From the NCBI GenBank assembly GCA_026413225.1, contig CM048572.1, positions 7,130,001 to 7,194,000 on the forward strand: a DNA stretch of 64,000 nt, given 5' to 3'. Source of the DNA: Otis tarda (Eukaryota > Chordata > Aves > Otidiformes > Otididae). The notes beneath the pieces were generated by a model. That model did not search any database, was not told the DNA's origin, and saw nothing but the letters and a program-made list of their open reading frames with translations. Position numbers and translations under genes: made by a program. Positions 1 to 48,484 of this stretch are shown one piece after another (the first letter of the stretch is position 1; each line of letters starts with the position of its first letter).

Positions 1-1879
1 CTGCTCCTAAGTACCAACACGTATTCTCTAGGTCAGTATCACAACACGACCGCGTTGCAGTCATTTCCACAGGATCCTTTCAAAGGTAGGGAAAAAGAGC
101 AGTAATTGCTAAGGAACTGTGAAAACCTCTACTTGACAGCCAAGAAGCTTTAAACATTTTGAGTTCTCGCATTTAAAATTGGTTTCTAGTGCACAGCATA
201 CCATCATGCAGAATCCTGTGTTAAACCCTGGAAGTAACTAAAATAATTTATAAGAGGTAGTCACTTAAATAATTAAATCACTGTATGAAGAACTCCAGAG
301 TGTCCCAGAGATACTTTGGCTCATAGGTACAAATTATAATAATTCAGCAGCAAAACATAATTACATATAAATAGTGGATTAACTCCACCAGTCCAGAAAA
401 CAAAGTGCCTTTAGCTCACCACTTGCCCCTAACTTTTCAGGTCTTATCTTCATTAGACCCAAAGATGTGTTCCTAATTCAAGTTCTACAGCTTGTAATAA
501 CTCACAAGACCTAAGACCTGGAAGGGAGGCCAGTTTAACATAAACTAGAGGTCAGTGGAAAACTCAAACTCCTCCACAATCTTCATCCCAGCTCATATCA
601 AAACTCCAAACGAAGAACTTCGCTTTCCTCCTACAAAGCCTTGCAGAACAGCTACTGAAGCGATCAAATAAATGGCTTTTGCAATACATCCTGAAGTCCA
701 TTGAGCTCACATTGTGCAAAACTTTCCAGACACCTCTTTTAATTATTAAAGCTATTCCAGCTGGAGATTTCCCCCCATCTTCAGGCAGGCTAAATTAGCT
801 GCTGGGCTCGTGCTTTCTGCCACCTACTGTGCTGGGCTTGTTCTAACACTTCTGCTCCATCCTCTGCCCTACCTCCCACCGCACAACACATGCTACCCAG
901 TTATTTGCGTGCAAGGCAGAAGAGTCTGGGCTTTAGTTTAATGGAGAAATTAGTACTACTGAACAGAAGTCTTGTTCAAAGGTACGCTGCATAGGCAAAT
1001 AAAGACAGTTTGTAACATAAATTCTCCTCTCCAGCCCAAACTACCTGCTACATGCATCCACAGGAGTAAATTAAGACTTCAATATCTACAAAACATGAAT
1101 CTTAACAGCAGCAGTTGCAGACTGAACAGATGCCCTGTTTCCCCCCAGTAACACTATTCACCTTGAACATGCAAATGACCACGTAGCAGAAAAAGACATG
1201 TTCTATTTTCTGAGTGTCAAAACCTCATTATTTCCTTCAGAGTCCCCATCATCATGAAGTGCATCAATATCTTCTTATCGCTACAGCAATCACAGATGTT
1301 AATTCAAAGTCATTACATGAGGCCCCAATCAGAAATAAATAGCCATGATCTTCCCTATAGGATTTTCTCCTACCATTCACTCATTTCCTTCAGTGAATCT
1401 CTCTCAAATGGCATTGTTTTCTTTGGGGGAAAAGGGCTGATCACACAAGCCTTGCTAAGAAAAGATTCCAGTTGAAACACAGAGCTTTCAGAGCTGAGCC
1501 CTAAATCATCATGCTGCGTCTCATCAGCTCCTCTTTTTGTTAAGCGAAAGAGATTCCATTCCCTTTTACAGAGAAGTGAAAAGTGAAACTGTCTGATCAG
1601 TTAGCTGCCAGCAACGCTCCCTCCCTAACAGTTTTAGTAATATAGGCTCTAGGAATCTAAGTTTCTGCAGGATAATGAAGTCCCCTGTCCCTGCCAGCGA
1701 CTCGACAAAAAAAACTTCAGCAATATCCATCTTCTTTGGTTTATGGAGATGCTTTCTGAACCCCATCCTTGCTGCCACACTGGATGTTGTGCTAGAGACA
1801 AACTGCTTTAATGCCTACAAATATTTTAACTTCTAGTCTAAATTCCTTTATGGGTAGTCAGAATACATTTTTTTTTCTT

Positions 1880-1940
1880 GTATGAAATAGTACAGTTACA
1901 GTTTAGTTAGTATGAAACAGTGGAAGTTACAGTTTAGACA
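1880..1940. repeat. Imperfect tandem duplication, two ~30-bp units
   Basis: GTATGAAATAGTACAGTTAC with AGTTTAGTTA (1880-1909) is followed immediately by GTATGAAACAGTGGAAGTTA with CAGTTTAGACA (1910-1940). This is a local duplication in intron 10 with a few differences between units. Confidence 0.8.
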
Positions 1941-4900
1941 GCTCTTCTTTGCTTTGGTTCCCTCCTCGTGTTATTTTTTTTATTGGGCTAATGAAGACAA
2001 AACAGCAAAATCCAGAGAAAGACGCAAGTTCTTTCTCTATAAGAGGTAGTTCGACTGCTTTTGCTGGCAGCTTGTCCTACTGCTCAAATGTAACAAGCTT
2101 CAGGAAACAGTCAACTTGAGTTTCCCATTGTTTGTCTCATACACATCACTTCTCTGTTCTTGTTGACTGAAAATAGTCGCCTCATGTTTTCTGCACAGCA
2201 TCTCACATTCATGGAGACTCCTCTCTCCCCAGCTACATTTTTGACTGAATATGCCCAGTTCCTTAGCTTTTCCCCACAGGCATTATTTTTTTAAGTTTTG
2301 CAACATTTTTTGGGGTTTTTTTTTTTTTGTTCCCACTCCCCTCACATCTCCCCTGTACCTTCTTCCAGTTTCTCCATTGGCAAAGGACAAGTCTAGTTTC
2401 CTCCGGTTCATGTCACCAGTATATAAACAGCACTGCCTGGTCTTCATTCCAACCAGACGTTATTTCATTACACCAGCTCATGATTTTTGGAGATTCAGAC
2501 CTCTGGGCTCCCAGCTCAGTTTCAGTTGTCAAACACTACATATCACCCAAACTCAAAACTGTAAGATGGATGAACAATTTATTGACAGAAAATTTGGAGG
2601 GCTTTTTACTGACCCAGACTGTAGCTGAAGCAAGACAGGTGGGACAATCAGCTAGCACACAAATGAAAAATCAGGTATTCAGCTAAATTTAAGATTACAA
2701 TTACATAATTCATTTATTAGTAGTATAATAATGGGATTAAGATATCAAATGGTCCCGGCCACTGTGTTAGGTACCGCAGAAGCTAGGGAGTGCAGCCCAA
2801 GCAGAAATTACATTAGTGGTGGAGGAAAAAACCAGCAGCACCAAAAGGGGAATTGATTTTTCTGAGGTCCCACATCGAGTCCGTAACAGTTGAGACTGAA
2901 GTCAGCCTCCTGATGTCCAGCTCATTGTCTTTGGAACTAAACTGCACTGCTACTCATGCCAGGATATTTGAAAAATTTGGCATTTTTATTAAATCGTGAT
3001 TTTGATTTTGGCAAACTATTTGCAACATCCACTACTGTGACGACAAGTTTAAAAATCTCACTTAACAAGAGATGCAGATGTCTTGATTTTGTGAAGTAAC
3101 AGCACGTAAAAAACCTGTAAGTAAATGAGCCTCTGGAAATCACTACAGGCTATTTCTGCCTAAAGGAGGAAACCAGTTTTGTTAATTATGATCCCTGATA
3201 AGGAATACAATCCTTGAAAAACAGCCCTTAATAAATCATCGCTATTTTAATTTTCATGGTTTGTTGCCTTCTAACGTTATCAGTTTGAGGGCTGATAAAA
3301 TTTTTAATGTATGAAGTTATCAACAAGTCATTTCTTGTTGTAATCACAGATTAACAACTAAATCCGAAAAGTTGCTGAGCACGTGCAACTGGCACTGGAA
3401 TTCAGGAAGTCCAAAGATCCGCCTAATGAGCTGTTAAAATTATCTGGATTCTAGCTCGCTTGATATGCTTCACTTAGCAACAGAATCCAAATTCTTTAGT
3501 AACCTCAGGATATCTCTGCTAGGTACAAAAGAACCGGACAACCACACAAGATACACAGATCAAAAGCTTTCTTCCCAGTTTTTAAATAAATTCCTTATAA
3601 AATCTGACTTAGTTTCCGACATCTGGCTAACATAAGTTCAAGTAACAGTGCCCTCAGGAAAACAGAATATGTAAGTAATTTTTTCTCCTGCTCCGCCCTT
3701 GGCCCTAGGCAATGGCTAAAGATGATTGTGGTGGCAGGAATATGATCTAGAGGTACCACTTAGGAACTGCTGTAGAAAAGCACACACTGATCAGAACAGC
3801 TTGCATCACTGCTGTGCCTCCAATGCCAGAGAACTGGAGGGACCAACCCAGTAAGTGGCACACTTTTAGTTACGGTATCTTCACATCAGTTACAAAAAGA
3901 GAATATCCCTTAATGATCCTGTTACAGCACAAAGCAATCAGAGGAAACGCTGTGTATCAAACCTGTCATTTGCAGAACATCTGAAGGAAACAAAGTGAAA
4001 AATTCTGCATTTCGAATGTTGTTCTGGTGAAAAAACTGTCATATAAAATATTTTTTTACTGCTATTTAACGGCAAATTCTGCTTGTATCAAACCTGCACA
4101 TAAATAGAGCTTTCAAAGTAAAAAGGATTTGAAAAGGAAATTATGTGAGTTCAGACTATTTTTTCTTCACAAGTTAGCAATATTACTGTACTATGCTGCT
4201 CCTATTAAAGATAAAATTAACTTTTTTTTTTTTACCATGTACAGCATAGATTGGCTACAGCAATCAGCAGTGCTGCAGGTATTGCATGTTTAACCCCCAT
4301 GCACAAAGTTGGCTACTCAGAGGGAGGTTTTGTGCAGCTGTTGTTATGATACTGTGGAGTTGCTGGGAATGCTCTACAGAGCAATGCTGATATCATAATT
4401 GGCTTCCACAAAAGCACATTAATGCAGGCCGCCAGATAAAAGTGGGTCAGCTTCCACTTACCAGACAGCTTAGAATGAAAGGCCAAACTACACAAGAGAA
4501 AAAATTTGTGTGGCAGCTATTAGGTATTAGGATAAATGTTTTTTATTTCATGTGGGAAGAAAGAGCTCATCTCTTTTAAATTCTTGAATATAAATGCTGA
4601 GCTGCTCTTTTATCTGAGCCTACAGTCACCCTTTGTTGGATGCAAATAACTAACACAGACCAAACTCTACTAACTGAAAAAGAAAACATGGCAACACACA
4701 GATTCCCATTGCACTCAGAAGAATTTACATATATTAGTGTTGCCAAAAAAATCCCACATAATGGACTCTGAAACAAGGTTTTAAACAGCATGAATAGCCT
4801 CATCTCCATGATCCCGGTGCTCTCTTATCAAAACGATTATAGGTCAAGGAGGGTGACAGAGATTTGCAAAGGAAGAGCATTTTGTGGTGATAGAACCGTA

Positions 4901-5607
4901 TTCACAAACTTGCACGCTCACAAAGAAGAATTTCAAATTCTCCATCTCACATTCAAAGCTTTCTTCACCTCTCCTTTACTCTAAGCTCTGTCCTTGTCTC
5001 TTCTCATTCACTCCCTTCTGAGTCTTTGTCCTCCATTTGAGCTTCTCGTCTCCTGCTCACACTTCAGATTCCCTGGCACTGCTCAGACTTCTCTGTGCAT
5101 GGAATAGCAGCTCCCCAAAACTTTGAGTCAAAAGAGTCCCACTGACTTTAGCAAGCTTTCACCTAATTCTGAACCAGACTTCCTCTTTGCATTAGGATGT
5201 GAAAATTCACCTCTTGCACCAAACACTCCAGATACTGTTAAACGCAGAACAATAAAGTTTCCCGCAAGATCAGGAGACCCCTGCTAAATAACCACTGTAT
5301 CTGTAAACCTTGAACTCCCCAAGGCACTGGTATGTTATTCAGCTGGGTTCATTCTACTTACTACGCAGAGATGTGAACAGCACCAGCAAACAGACAACAC
5401 CCATTTGTCATTTGAGAAGTTGGTCTTGCTTCACTCTGAGAAGACTTTTGGGTGCACCCCTATTTAGACACAATTTATCCTCAAATAAGCACATTCATCT
5501 CCCACTATTCCTGCTGTCTAGACAGACTAGTAGGGCTAATTCTCTAGAGCAAGGGTTAGATGGACTGAGACTCCCTTGAGAGCCCTTCCCAGACTCTAAT
5601 TGACTTG

Positions 5608-5735
5608 ATTGTTAGGCAATTTTTCCTGATGTCCAACTTAAATTTCTTTTTTGCTCAATTTCATCCTATCACTTCCAATTATGTCTGACTGAACTGCTCA
5701 AAACAATTCTCCTCTTTATCTGCTGACAATGAGGA
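5608..5735 (-). mobile_element. Decayed CR1 fragment
   Basis: GGCAATTTTTCCTGATGTCC followed by AACTTAAATTTC, then CAATTTCATCCTATCACTTC, matches the reverse complement of the CR1 segment that appears as AAATTTTTCCTAATATCCCA and CATTTCCTCTCATCCTG in the 52 kb copy (52367-52437). Divergence is high, so this is an old insertion. The neighbouring 5541-5600 stretch (GGGTTAGATGGACTGAG, CTTCCCAGACTCT) looks weakly like a CR1 3' end in the opposite orientation, but too weakly to call. Confidence 0.6.
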
Positions 5736-7585
5736 TGCAGCACACGCACCTCCTATTAGCACACCTTCACTTTGGAATTTATTGGCAATTCTGAGTACGG
5801 AGTTGACATTTTATGCTCACTTCTTACAGATATCAGAGATATTTTATTATCCATGGAACACAACATAAGCCTGTGAATGTGTGTAGACAATACAGGGCCT
5901 TCCCCATTTCTTCCATAACTGAGACACGTGGTAATTAGAGTAAGAAAGCCTGAATGTAGCTAAGTTACCTTATGGAAAGAGACAGCTTCAGTGACAACAT
6001 GGACTTGGAAAGTCTCTTTCCTTCTCTGTTCTTAAAGTAATGTTCAAAATAATTGGGAAGATGAAGACAAAATCAAGAAGCTGAAACATCTTTCAAAGGA
6101 AAAATACTAATGGAAAAAGAAAAACTGTATTTCCCCAAACTACTTACTGGATTATGTTGCAGCAGAAACAATTACTTTTCCCCCAGTTTCTCAAAGAACG
6201 CTGCAATTTAAAAAAACAATGGCTTGCTCCTACCCATCTAAAATTTCAGCTCAAGACATCTGATGACAATAAACTACGGCACAAAATACTTCTTTAAGTT
6301 TGGTATTTTCAGGAAGAACAGGACATTATAATCTCTTCATATACTAAATCTGACAGAAGCCACAGGAGGAAAAGAGCATCTGGAAAATGGTTATACATAT
6401 AAATTGGATCCAAATACCTAAGGAACAATGGATTCATTTCACAGGTGCACTGAACTGCATGATCGGTAGAGCCAGAAGTAGCGAGTCTGGCCTCCAACAG
6501 TAGAAAATGAACTACTGTAGGCTAAGTAGCCCATTACTGTAGCCTTGGTAAGCCGTTCAGATCATGCCTACAAGAAGGGTTATATTCCACAGACTGACTT
6601 ACTCTGACAGCCCTCTGAGCTGCCAGGATATGAGGTAATGCCAGTCTAATAACAGTCTAGTAACAGACACATTCGCATGTGGAGCCATCTACCTTCAGCC
6701 CTTTGGCCACATGTCCCTGGGGAGAACGCTTTACAGCCCTTGGAAGGGGGTACTCTGACCGGTACCTGGATGAGAAAGCAATGGCACAGAGTCAAGTTTG
6801 CCATGTTTCCAGAGGATGAAGGTTTCCCTCAAGAGTGGAGAAATCTCCCCAGAAGCGGAGCTGCTGGAGACAGCTTTGCTATGCCTCTGCACTGCTCTGG
6901 TAAATTGGCAAAACCTTCTCCGGCACTGAGACCATGTATTGATACTAATCAAATTTTTTTTTTTGCCGAATTTCTTCTACATAATTTGGATCTGAAGTGA
7001 ACATATTTTCCTATCTGCCCAGAACAGTTATGTAACAACAAGAGAAATGACACATAATCAATGAGCTTTGTGCCCATATACGCACAGACTGCCTGCAGTC
7101 ATAATTGCATGTGTGTTTTCACAGTAAATGTTTGTTAAGAGAAAGGATATACTGAGTTCACAGAATGTTAGTTTCCCATTATTATATGCAATTCCAAATA
7201 ATAACAACTAAATGAGTTAAATTAAGAATTCAAAGCAAAGTGAGCTACAGGTATTTGGAGAAGGTCAATCCGTTAGGTTCATTGTAGCTTCTCATTACTA
7301 ATGAATCCCAACCACATTCTATTTGGGGAATTAAATGTGAAAATAGCCTAGGCAGTTCTCTTAACAGTAGTCAGAAATCAATACAGAGGTACTTGAATCA
7401 GCAATTTCCTGACTGACAGTCAATCTCATAAATGCTGTAATACGATTTTGAGCAAAGGCCACAGAATGAGTCAATTGGTTTATAAGCTGGCATTGACGAC
7501 AAGGTGAAGGACATTGTCACTGTTAAGGTGATAAGCTTAGCCCAACAACCACTGCTTACTTTCAGTCAGAGGTACAATGCCTTAC

Positions 7586-41905
<34,320 letters not shown>

Positions 41906-42102
41906 ATTGTGCTGATTTAGTGTTCTCGCTGAACAAGACAGGTTAATGGCTTCTATTTATTTTTTGTTTGCAGGTCTCCTATAAGGAAGAGGGAAACAAA
42001 TATTTATTTATACCTTGACTCCCCTGGCCCCCCAAAGAACAGCAAGGTTCTCCGCAAAGAAGTAAAAAGCAATGTACCTGCAATACTCTAAATCCTAATG
42101 GG

Positions 42103-42170
42103 AAAAAAAAAACAAAAAAACAAAAAACCAAAAAACCAACAAAAACCCCCTAAAACCCCACAACAAACCA
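42103..42170 (+). repeat. A/C-rich low-complexity tract
   Basis: A10, then units of the CAAAAAA, CCAAAAA and CAACAAAAAC type. In the SULF2 transcript this is a G/U-rich tract in intron 1, about 175 bases upstream of the exon 2 acceptor. Confidence 0.9.
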
Positions 42171-45100
42171 ACTGAATGTTTTACCAGTGCCAGCTAGAAG
42201 CAGAAACCTGACAAATCCGCATTTCGTAAGCCATTACCAACACAGGCAATGAAGTTTCACTCTATGTTCAAATTTAGCAGCAAGTTCAAGGATTTAGCAG
42301 GATTTCAAACTCTTACTTTTGCTTGGATACATAGGAAAACGAATCTTCTTCCTTAAGGTTCTGGAATGTTTTGAGATGACATTTTTGTCTACTGCATCAA
42401 AAGTGCAGATGCTGGAGAAAAAAAACCCATGTCTATCTATATTTTAAATAAGGCTGTAGTAAAATTTACTGAGTTAACAACATATTTGCAAATTCATTGA
42501 GGATCCTCAGATAGAAAGCTTGTTATAGACTGTTTTAAGACTGTTTTATCTTACAAGTTTCATTAGAGAGCAGAGCTGCCCAGATCTTGGAACTATGGTA
42601 TGATACTGTTTGAAGTCTACTGCAGCTTTGATGTTAGTGTGATATCCCTTCAGCATTTCTGTTGGTTTCCAAGATTATTTTAAAATTTCATTATTATTAA
42701 TGAATACATTTGAAGGCCCATTACTGCAAATGTTTGGGAGTGGATGCACCAAAATGATTTGCACTGCCTATGACTTCTCTCCATCATAAACACAATGCCC
42801 CCAAATTGACTTGTTTGCAAAACAGAGCACGTCTAACTGGTACTGCTCCTGTTAATGAGCCAGTAAAAAATTCTTCGCAATTCCTACAAGGAGATTCCAA
42901 AAAGTGAAGAAGGGTGCTGAAGCATTTTTTAAATCATCTTTTTGCTCAGTTATCTTCTGGTATAAAGGGATTTTCTCTTGCTTTCAGAAGTCAAAATAAC
43001 AGTATGAAATTGTATTTAAAATATCAAATACTAATTATTTCATCAGATCCAGTGATCAATGAGTCAGTTTTTGATGAATTCCTTACTTGCTGCCAGCCTT
43101 TTCCTGGACTGGTGCCAACAATCTCTTGTAATGCAGTGAAAAATCAATTAAAAATGACACAAGGGAGACTATCTGCTTTTTGTAAAGACCAGAAATGCCT
43201 GCGTAGAAAGAACCTAGCACAGTGTGTTTTACCCAAAGCAATATATTGGCTATTCTGTCCCTAAAGCCAGTTGGGAAAACAGTTTTTCCTCCAGCAGATT
43301 ATTTCATAGCCACATTATTACTTCATCTCTGTCAGCGTCTGTTCTTTGAGATAAACTTTGATTAAGAAAGTTCTCATGCAATAGCAAAACCACCGGTCTG
43401 AAAAATTATAATCTGCTGCTACGCTTATTTCAGAAATGCATATTGAATTTTCATATAAGTCAACAGATATGTAGCTACAGTATGATGCAATATTTATTAA
43501 GGCTGCTTTCCAAAAATGTACACTAATGGGGTTTTGAGGAAATGAAAAAAAAAAAAAATCTTTCTTCTTTACTGGTCTCTCCAGTGAGTTTCACAGGCAG
43601 GTGAATTTAACTTTTTTCATAGAAACTAAAAATTGATTTTAAACATTCTAGCACTTGTTCCAACGGGTAGGGAAAGAGAAAAGTCCAACTTCCTAAGTTT
43701 ACAGATACAGCCTTAGTACCTCTGCTGCTGCTCAGAGATTTTCCAGGCAAATAGCAGAAGGAACACCGACAAGTCCTATCAATTTTCATTCCTTGTACTC
43801 AGAATTCCATTTGCAGCAGTACAACGGGGAAAAATCATGTCAGGTTCAATGTGTTGCTACTGTCCAGAATAGCAGCTTGAGAGGTAAATCTGGATCTGTT
43901 TCAAAAGAGGAGGAGAAAAAGAAAAGTTAGTTTAGCAGGCACATATTCCTGGACATCAGCTTTTTAGGGGAAGGGGTAGAGAAAAGGCTTCTGCTCTTCA
44001 GAAATGACTCCATATGTACTTCTGTTTTAAAAACACCAAAGCCAACTAACAACATAGATGTTTTCATTAGATACAAACATTCTTCTGAAGGTCTAAAAGT
44101 TAACATGTCTTTTTTCTGCTCTATCCTAGGCAATTGCTCCTTGGAATAATAGCATTTGCTGACTTTTTTTTGCAGCATTTAGAAGACTGTCCAGTCTCGT
44201 TATATCTGCTTGTAACTACACTCACTGGTGAGTGTTGTGCACATAACAGTCTTCCTTGCATTTTTCTCACTCCTTTTAAAACAAATGAAAAACCTCATGA
44301 CCTCACTGACTCTCTGCCCTCAGCCTGTCTTTTTCTCACACAGTTTACTGCCCCTCACTCACTCCATTGTATCTAAAAATAGAAGCTGTCCTCAGCTCAG
44401 AGAGCTGCTTATTTATCTATAAAATACTTGATGCATTTGGAGACATGCATAAACTGCTATTCCACAGACATTTTAAACATACTTATGTATTTGTGGTTTA
44501 AAGAATTAGTTCTCTCTGAGAGGATACTGCAAGTGTAGAAGAGAATTTCACGTCAAGTATAAGAGGCATCTTCTGCCAAACCTGTTATCTCTTTCTCAAC
44601 ATCCTCCTTGATGAAGATTTTTCAACTATTCTGATGTGTTATGTTCCTGTTATTATCAGGGTAAGTACTACTGGGAACCAACTCAAAGTATGTAATCATG
44701 TGCAAAACTCATACCAATAACTAGGTAAGAAAATTAAAGCAATTTTAGAAAATAACCTATTTCTTAAAATATGTATTCATAAAAGAGAAACATGCCACAA
44801 CTAAGAGCATACATACAGTAAAATCTAAAAGCCAGTTTTAAATAGTTCTCAGAATAGCAACAGAAGAGTCTCTCACATGGATTGCCAGCGGTCAAATGTA
44901 GATTGATTTTATTTTTTTTTTTTTAACCCTTAGTCTTCAGTGAACTTCGAGGAGGAAATATAACAAAGTCTCTATTAACAGTTCTTTCCCTATTTCTGTC
45001 AACAAGTTTAATCTGCAACTCAGATAAAGCCAGAAGAGTTCCACAGCAGTGCCCCTATCTGCCTTCACTTTTAATATAGCATCCTCTCCAATGATGCATT

Positions 45101-46669
45101 TTGATCTGAGCGGTACAGATGGTCCACTGCTTTATGTGCCTCTGCAGGCCATCCTCCAATATTAAAGATGCTTAATCTGTAGTGGCTCTCAGGAGAATTA
45201 GGTATGCCTCTTATTTTCTCCCAGATTACACATATGAACTTGTCAAGTGTGGTCACTCCTGTTTTACATTTAGGAAAGTGCTATCAGAAATTAATGACAT
45301 GTTCTTCAGCTGGGGCATCTAGCTGAACTTTACTAAGCCTATGAAACCTCCTAGCAGGCTGCTTTAGAGAAAGTCTGGTCCTCTTATTTTCTATGGTTTA
45401 CGGTCGAGTTTAACAAGTCCCTGACTCCCCTCATAGCCTGAATTAGATACAGCTGCGTCTTTCTGTTCTTAACTCCTGCAAGTATGGGGAATGAGAATAG
45501 AGCCAAACTTAATTCTCCTGTGTGGCAACACAGAACATTACACTAAGTCACATTATAAATGCTGAAGAGATAAAGCCAGACTTCAGTACATTTATTCTAT
45601 TTATAAAAGAACAGAGCCAAGTTCTGTTCCCAAGTAGCATTTACACCAAGGAAAGACTTCTTTTTAAAACTGCCCTCAGTAATTAATGTCAGTTCTACAG
45701 CAGCACAGGCAGGATGCACAGGGATGACTGGTGTCAGTTCTACCCCCAGATGGATTTTTTAACATGCTATTGATTAGTATCACTTAGCACAGATGTAACA
45801 GGCCTTGTGTGCAAATCTAGCAACTGACAATGGCTTGCACACTCTGGCACTCCAAACCTTGCTAATGCAAGTCCTAGCACTACCGTCCCATGCATCAGCC
45901 CAGTGCAGCTTCACTGAAGTCCAATAATTAAGTTATTCCAATATAATCAAGAGTAGAATTTGTCTCTTCCTGTAACAGAAAAGGTACAAACATGTAACAA
46001 AACAATTCTTGCATGAAATTTGTAAGTTAATTCTGCTTCAAGCCTACTTCTAGAAAGCTGTTTCTAGTTATGTTTACATATTATTTTTTTTTTTAATAAG
46101 CATACTGCAAAACACAAAATACAGAATTAGAATGGCAAGTTCAACTCGCTGAGCCACCACCACAGAAGGGGGTAGCAGGAGGTAAGCCACAACGTGGAAC
46201 TGCACCAGAAGGGAAAACTGATTAGCAAGAAGCAATGCACACCTGCTCTAATGTGGCTGGAGCCACTGCCAGGTGTATTATTTAAGCAGACTTAGGTGTG
46301 CCATTTGTCCAGTGTTTAAATTCATTGAAATACATGGTGCTGGAGCCATTCCCTAGCAACCAACCCAATTAAAATCACTTTGCCAGTTAAATGGATTCAG
46401 CAGTTCTGCTGCTCTTTTAACTCTTGAGTCACTCCTATCCATCCAGGTTTGGTTATGGTAACTCCTTTTTCACTGAAGCTGTCAACCATAATTTGAAACC
46501 ATTATATATTGACTGCAAGAGATAAACACATTTTTATGTGTGGATTGGGAAGAAACTTGTTTGCAATCAAACAACATTCCCAGGGGAAGGCTGGTACCAA
46601 CCTTACTGCTGTAACCTAACAACATGCTGCGTTTTCTTACTGTTTTATACTTTTTGGTTGGTCCCTTCT

Positions 46670-46680
46670 CCCCCCCCCCC
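46670..46680 (+). repeat. C11 homopolymer
   Basis: Eleven consecutive C residues in otherwise AT-rich intron 1 (G11 on the SULF2 sense strand). Confidence 0.9.
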
Positions 46681-48484
46681 GGCAGTCAGAAATTTAACAG
46701 AAAGTACAAAATTTAACTCCCAGTGCTAAAATGTGACTCTCCAAGATTACAGTTGTGCTGATTTACTTACACAAACTATGGCTAAAGTATTTTTTTTTGA
46801 AGTATCTAGAATTTCTTCAGGAGTCAGGAGCAGAGCTTCCAGACTTATTAGAGCACAGAATTACTATTCAAATGTGTTCTTCTGACTCGCTTTCCTTGTA
46901 CTCTATACCAAAGTTCACCTCTGTGAACTCTAGACCAAAGCTAAATATTTATCACATAGAAGCTTTCCTGCATTACAGAATCTTATCCCTATTCTGTGAC
47001 TTTACTTTAAATAAAATTCAAATATAAATTAGTTCTGTTTCCCTAGGACTTGATATTTTTAGAAGTGTTTTAAACAGCACAATATACTTTCCATGAATCC
47101 ATACCATTCTTTCTGTTCACTGCTTACATATTATTAGAGCTTCCCAGCAATACACACAAAATCAGTTAGTCCCCAGATAGGTTAAACTGCTCTTTGGATC
47201 CCCCAAATCCACAATAATAAACACACTTTTCTGCGCCATATACAATGATAACCCAATAACAACTTGAAAGAGATAAAGAATTATTTCCCTCCTATACTTT
47301 TTATCTTCACGTATTTATAAATAGAAAAGATACGCAGTCTTTGACTTTAAAGATAATTATATTAACTTGTATTAAGTACAGTAATAACCACAGACTTTCA
47401 CTTCTGACAATACCAGAAGGGAGTGACTGCAAGCGCATTAAGACAGAAAAAGTAGGCAAGAACAGTTACCATTACACAAACACATTCTACCAAGTAAACA
47501 GAATTTTTTACCCCGCATACAGAAACGAACCGCACGCTGTGGATGCACACAGACACACACGTTACCCGGATGCGCACGATCATTTGCTACACGAGAAGCG
47601 AAGCGCTACGGCATCGCCTGGCTTTGCAAACTCTGCTCCGCGCACCCACAGCCCGGCGCGGCCACCTCTCCGCCACCACGGGGACGCAGCCGGGGAGGGG
47701 GCGGCGCGGCCCCGGCCGCCCAGCACCCCCGCGCCAGGGGAGCGCCGCACGACGCCCCCCCTCCCCGGCACGGTTCGGAGGTACCGGGCTGGCACCGAGC
47801 GCCCGCCCGGCCACGCCAGCGCAGGCAGCAGCCTCGGGGCCGGGAGGGCCGAAGGGCGGTGGCGCCCCCGAGAGCTCCCGCCGCTCCAGCCGGGGCTGGC
47901 CTGGGGCGGCGGGGACGCGGCCATCCCGGCGGCAGAACTGCATCGCCTCTCCTCTCCTCCAGCCCCCGTCCGCCCGGCCCCCGGCGCCTCTCACCGACCA
48001 CCCGCCCGTCCCTGCCCTCCCAGCCCCAAGCCCCCTTTCTCCTTACACCTCGCTCAACTTCCAGCCCCGCCCGTTACCTATGCAGCAGGAGCGCGGCCAG
48101 ACCTGCTCGCCGCCTGCTGCATCAGACCCTCCTCCGCCCAGGCTCCCCGCTCCGGCCCGGCCTCCGGCAGCCCCAGATGCGAAGGCACGGCCGCCCAGCC
48201 GCTCGCGGGCTCCCCACCGTCCCCAGCTGGCGAGGCGGGCGGCAGGGAGGGCTCCGGACATCCCTTCCTTCCCGACTCACCCGCGGAGCTGGCGCTCAGC
48301 CCTGCCGCTCCGGAGCCGGTGCCCTCACTGCCCGCCCGCGGGGCCCGGCACCCGGTGGGGCGTGGAAGCGCATCCTCCGGCCGCGGCCGGAGCCCGATTC
48401 CCGAGCCAGCGTTTAGAGGAAGCGCTCGGGCGGGCGCTGCCCCTCCTCTCCCTTCTCCTTCTCCCGTTTAAAAAGTTCATTTAC

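Larger units (their letters stand above)
1..7585 (-). other. SULF2: SULF2 intron 10 (partial)
   Basis: This begins with the exon 10 donor GTAAGGCA at 7585 and continues past the window edge. I read the minus strand for the next exon and found no matching translation with a usable acceptor. The stretch is AT-rich. It contains a decayed CR1 piece (5608-5735) and a short imperfect tandem duplication (1880-1940). Open frames such as 6677-7000 on the plus strand (107 codons) resemble no family I know. Confidence 0.75.
41929..48484 (-). other. SULF2: SULF2 intron 1
   Basis: This intron is about 6.56 kb if the inferred exon 1 donor is correct. The promoter-proximal kilobase is part of the CpG island; the remainder is AT-rich. 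It contains an A/C-rich simple tract at 42103-42170, which is G/U-rich in the transcript and lies about 175-240 bases upstream of the exon 2 acceptor, and a C11 run at 46670-46680. No coding sequence was recognised. Confidence 0.6.

Noticed and set aside
2251..2686. Overlapping 125- and 119-codon plus-strand frames
   Set aside because: They start in a low-complexity T-rich stretch and overlap each other in different frames, with no similarity to known proteins.
6677..7000. 107-codon plus-strand open frame in intron 10
   Set aside because: No recognisable domain, no splice or promoter context, and an equally long antisense frame overlaps it. Consistent with chance in intronic DNA.
42914..43264. 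116-codon plus-strand open frame in intron 1
   Set aside because: No domain, signal peptide or conserved motif seen; a single frame of this length is expected by chance in 64 kb.
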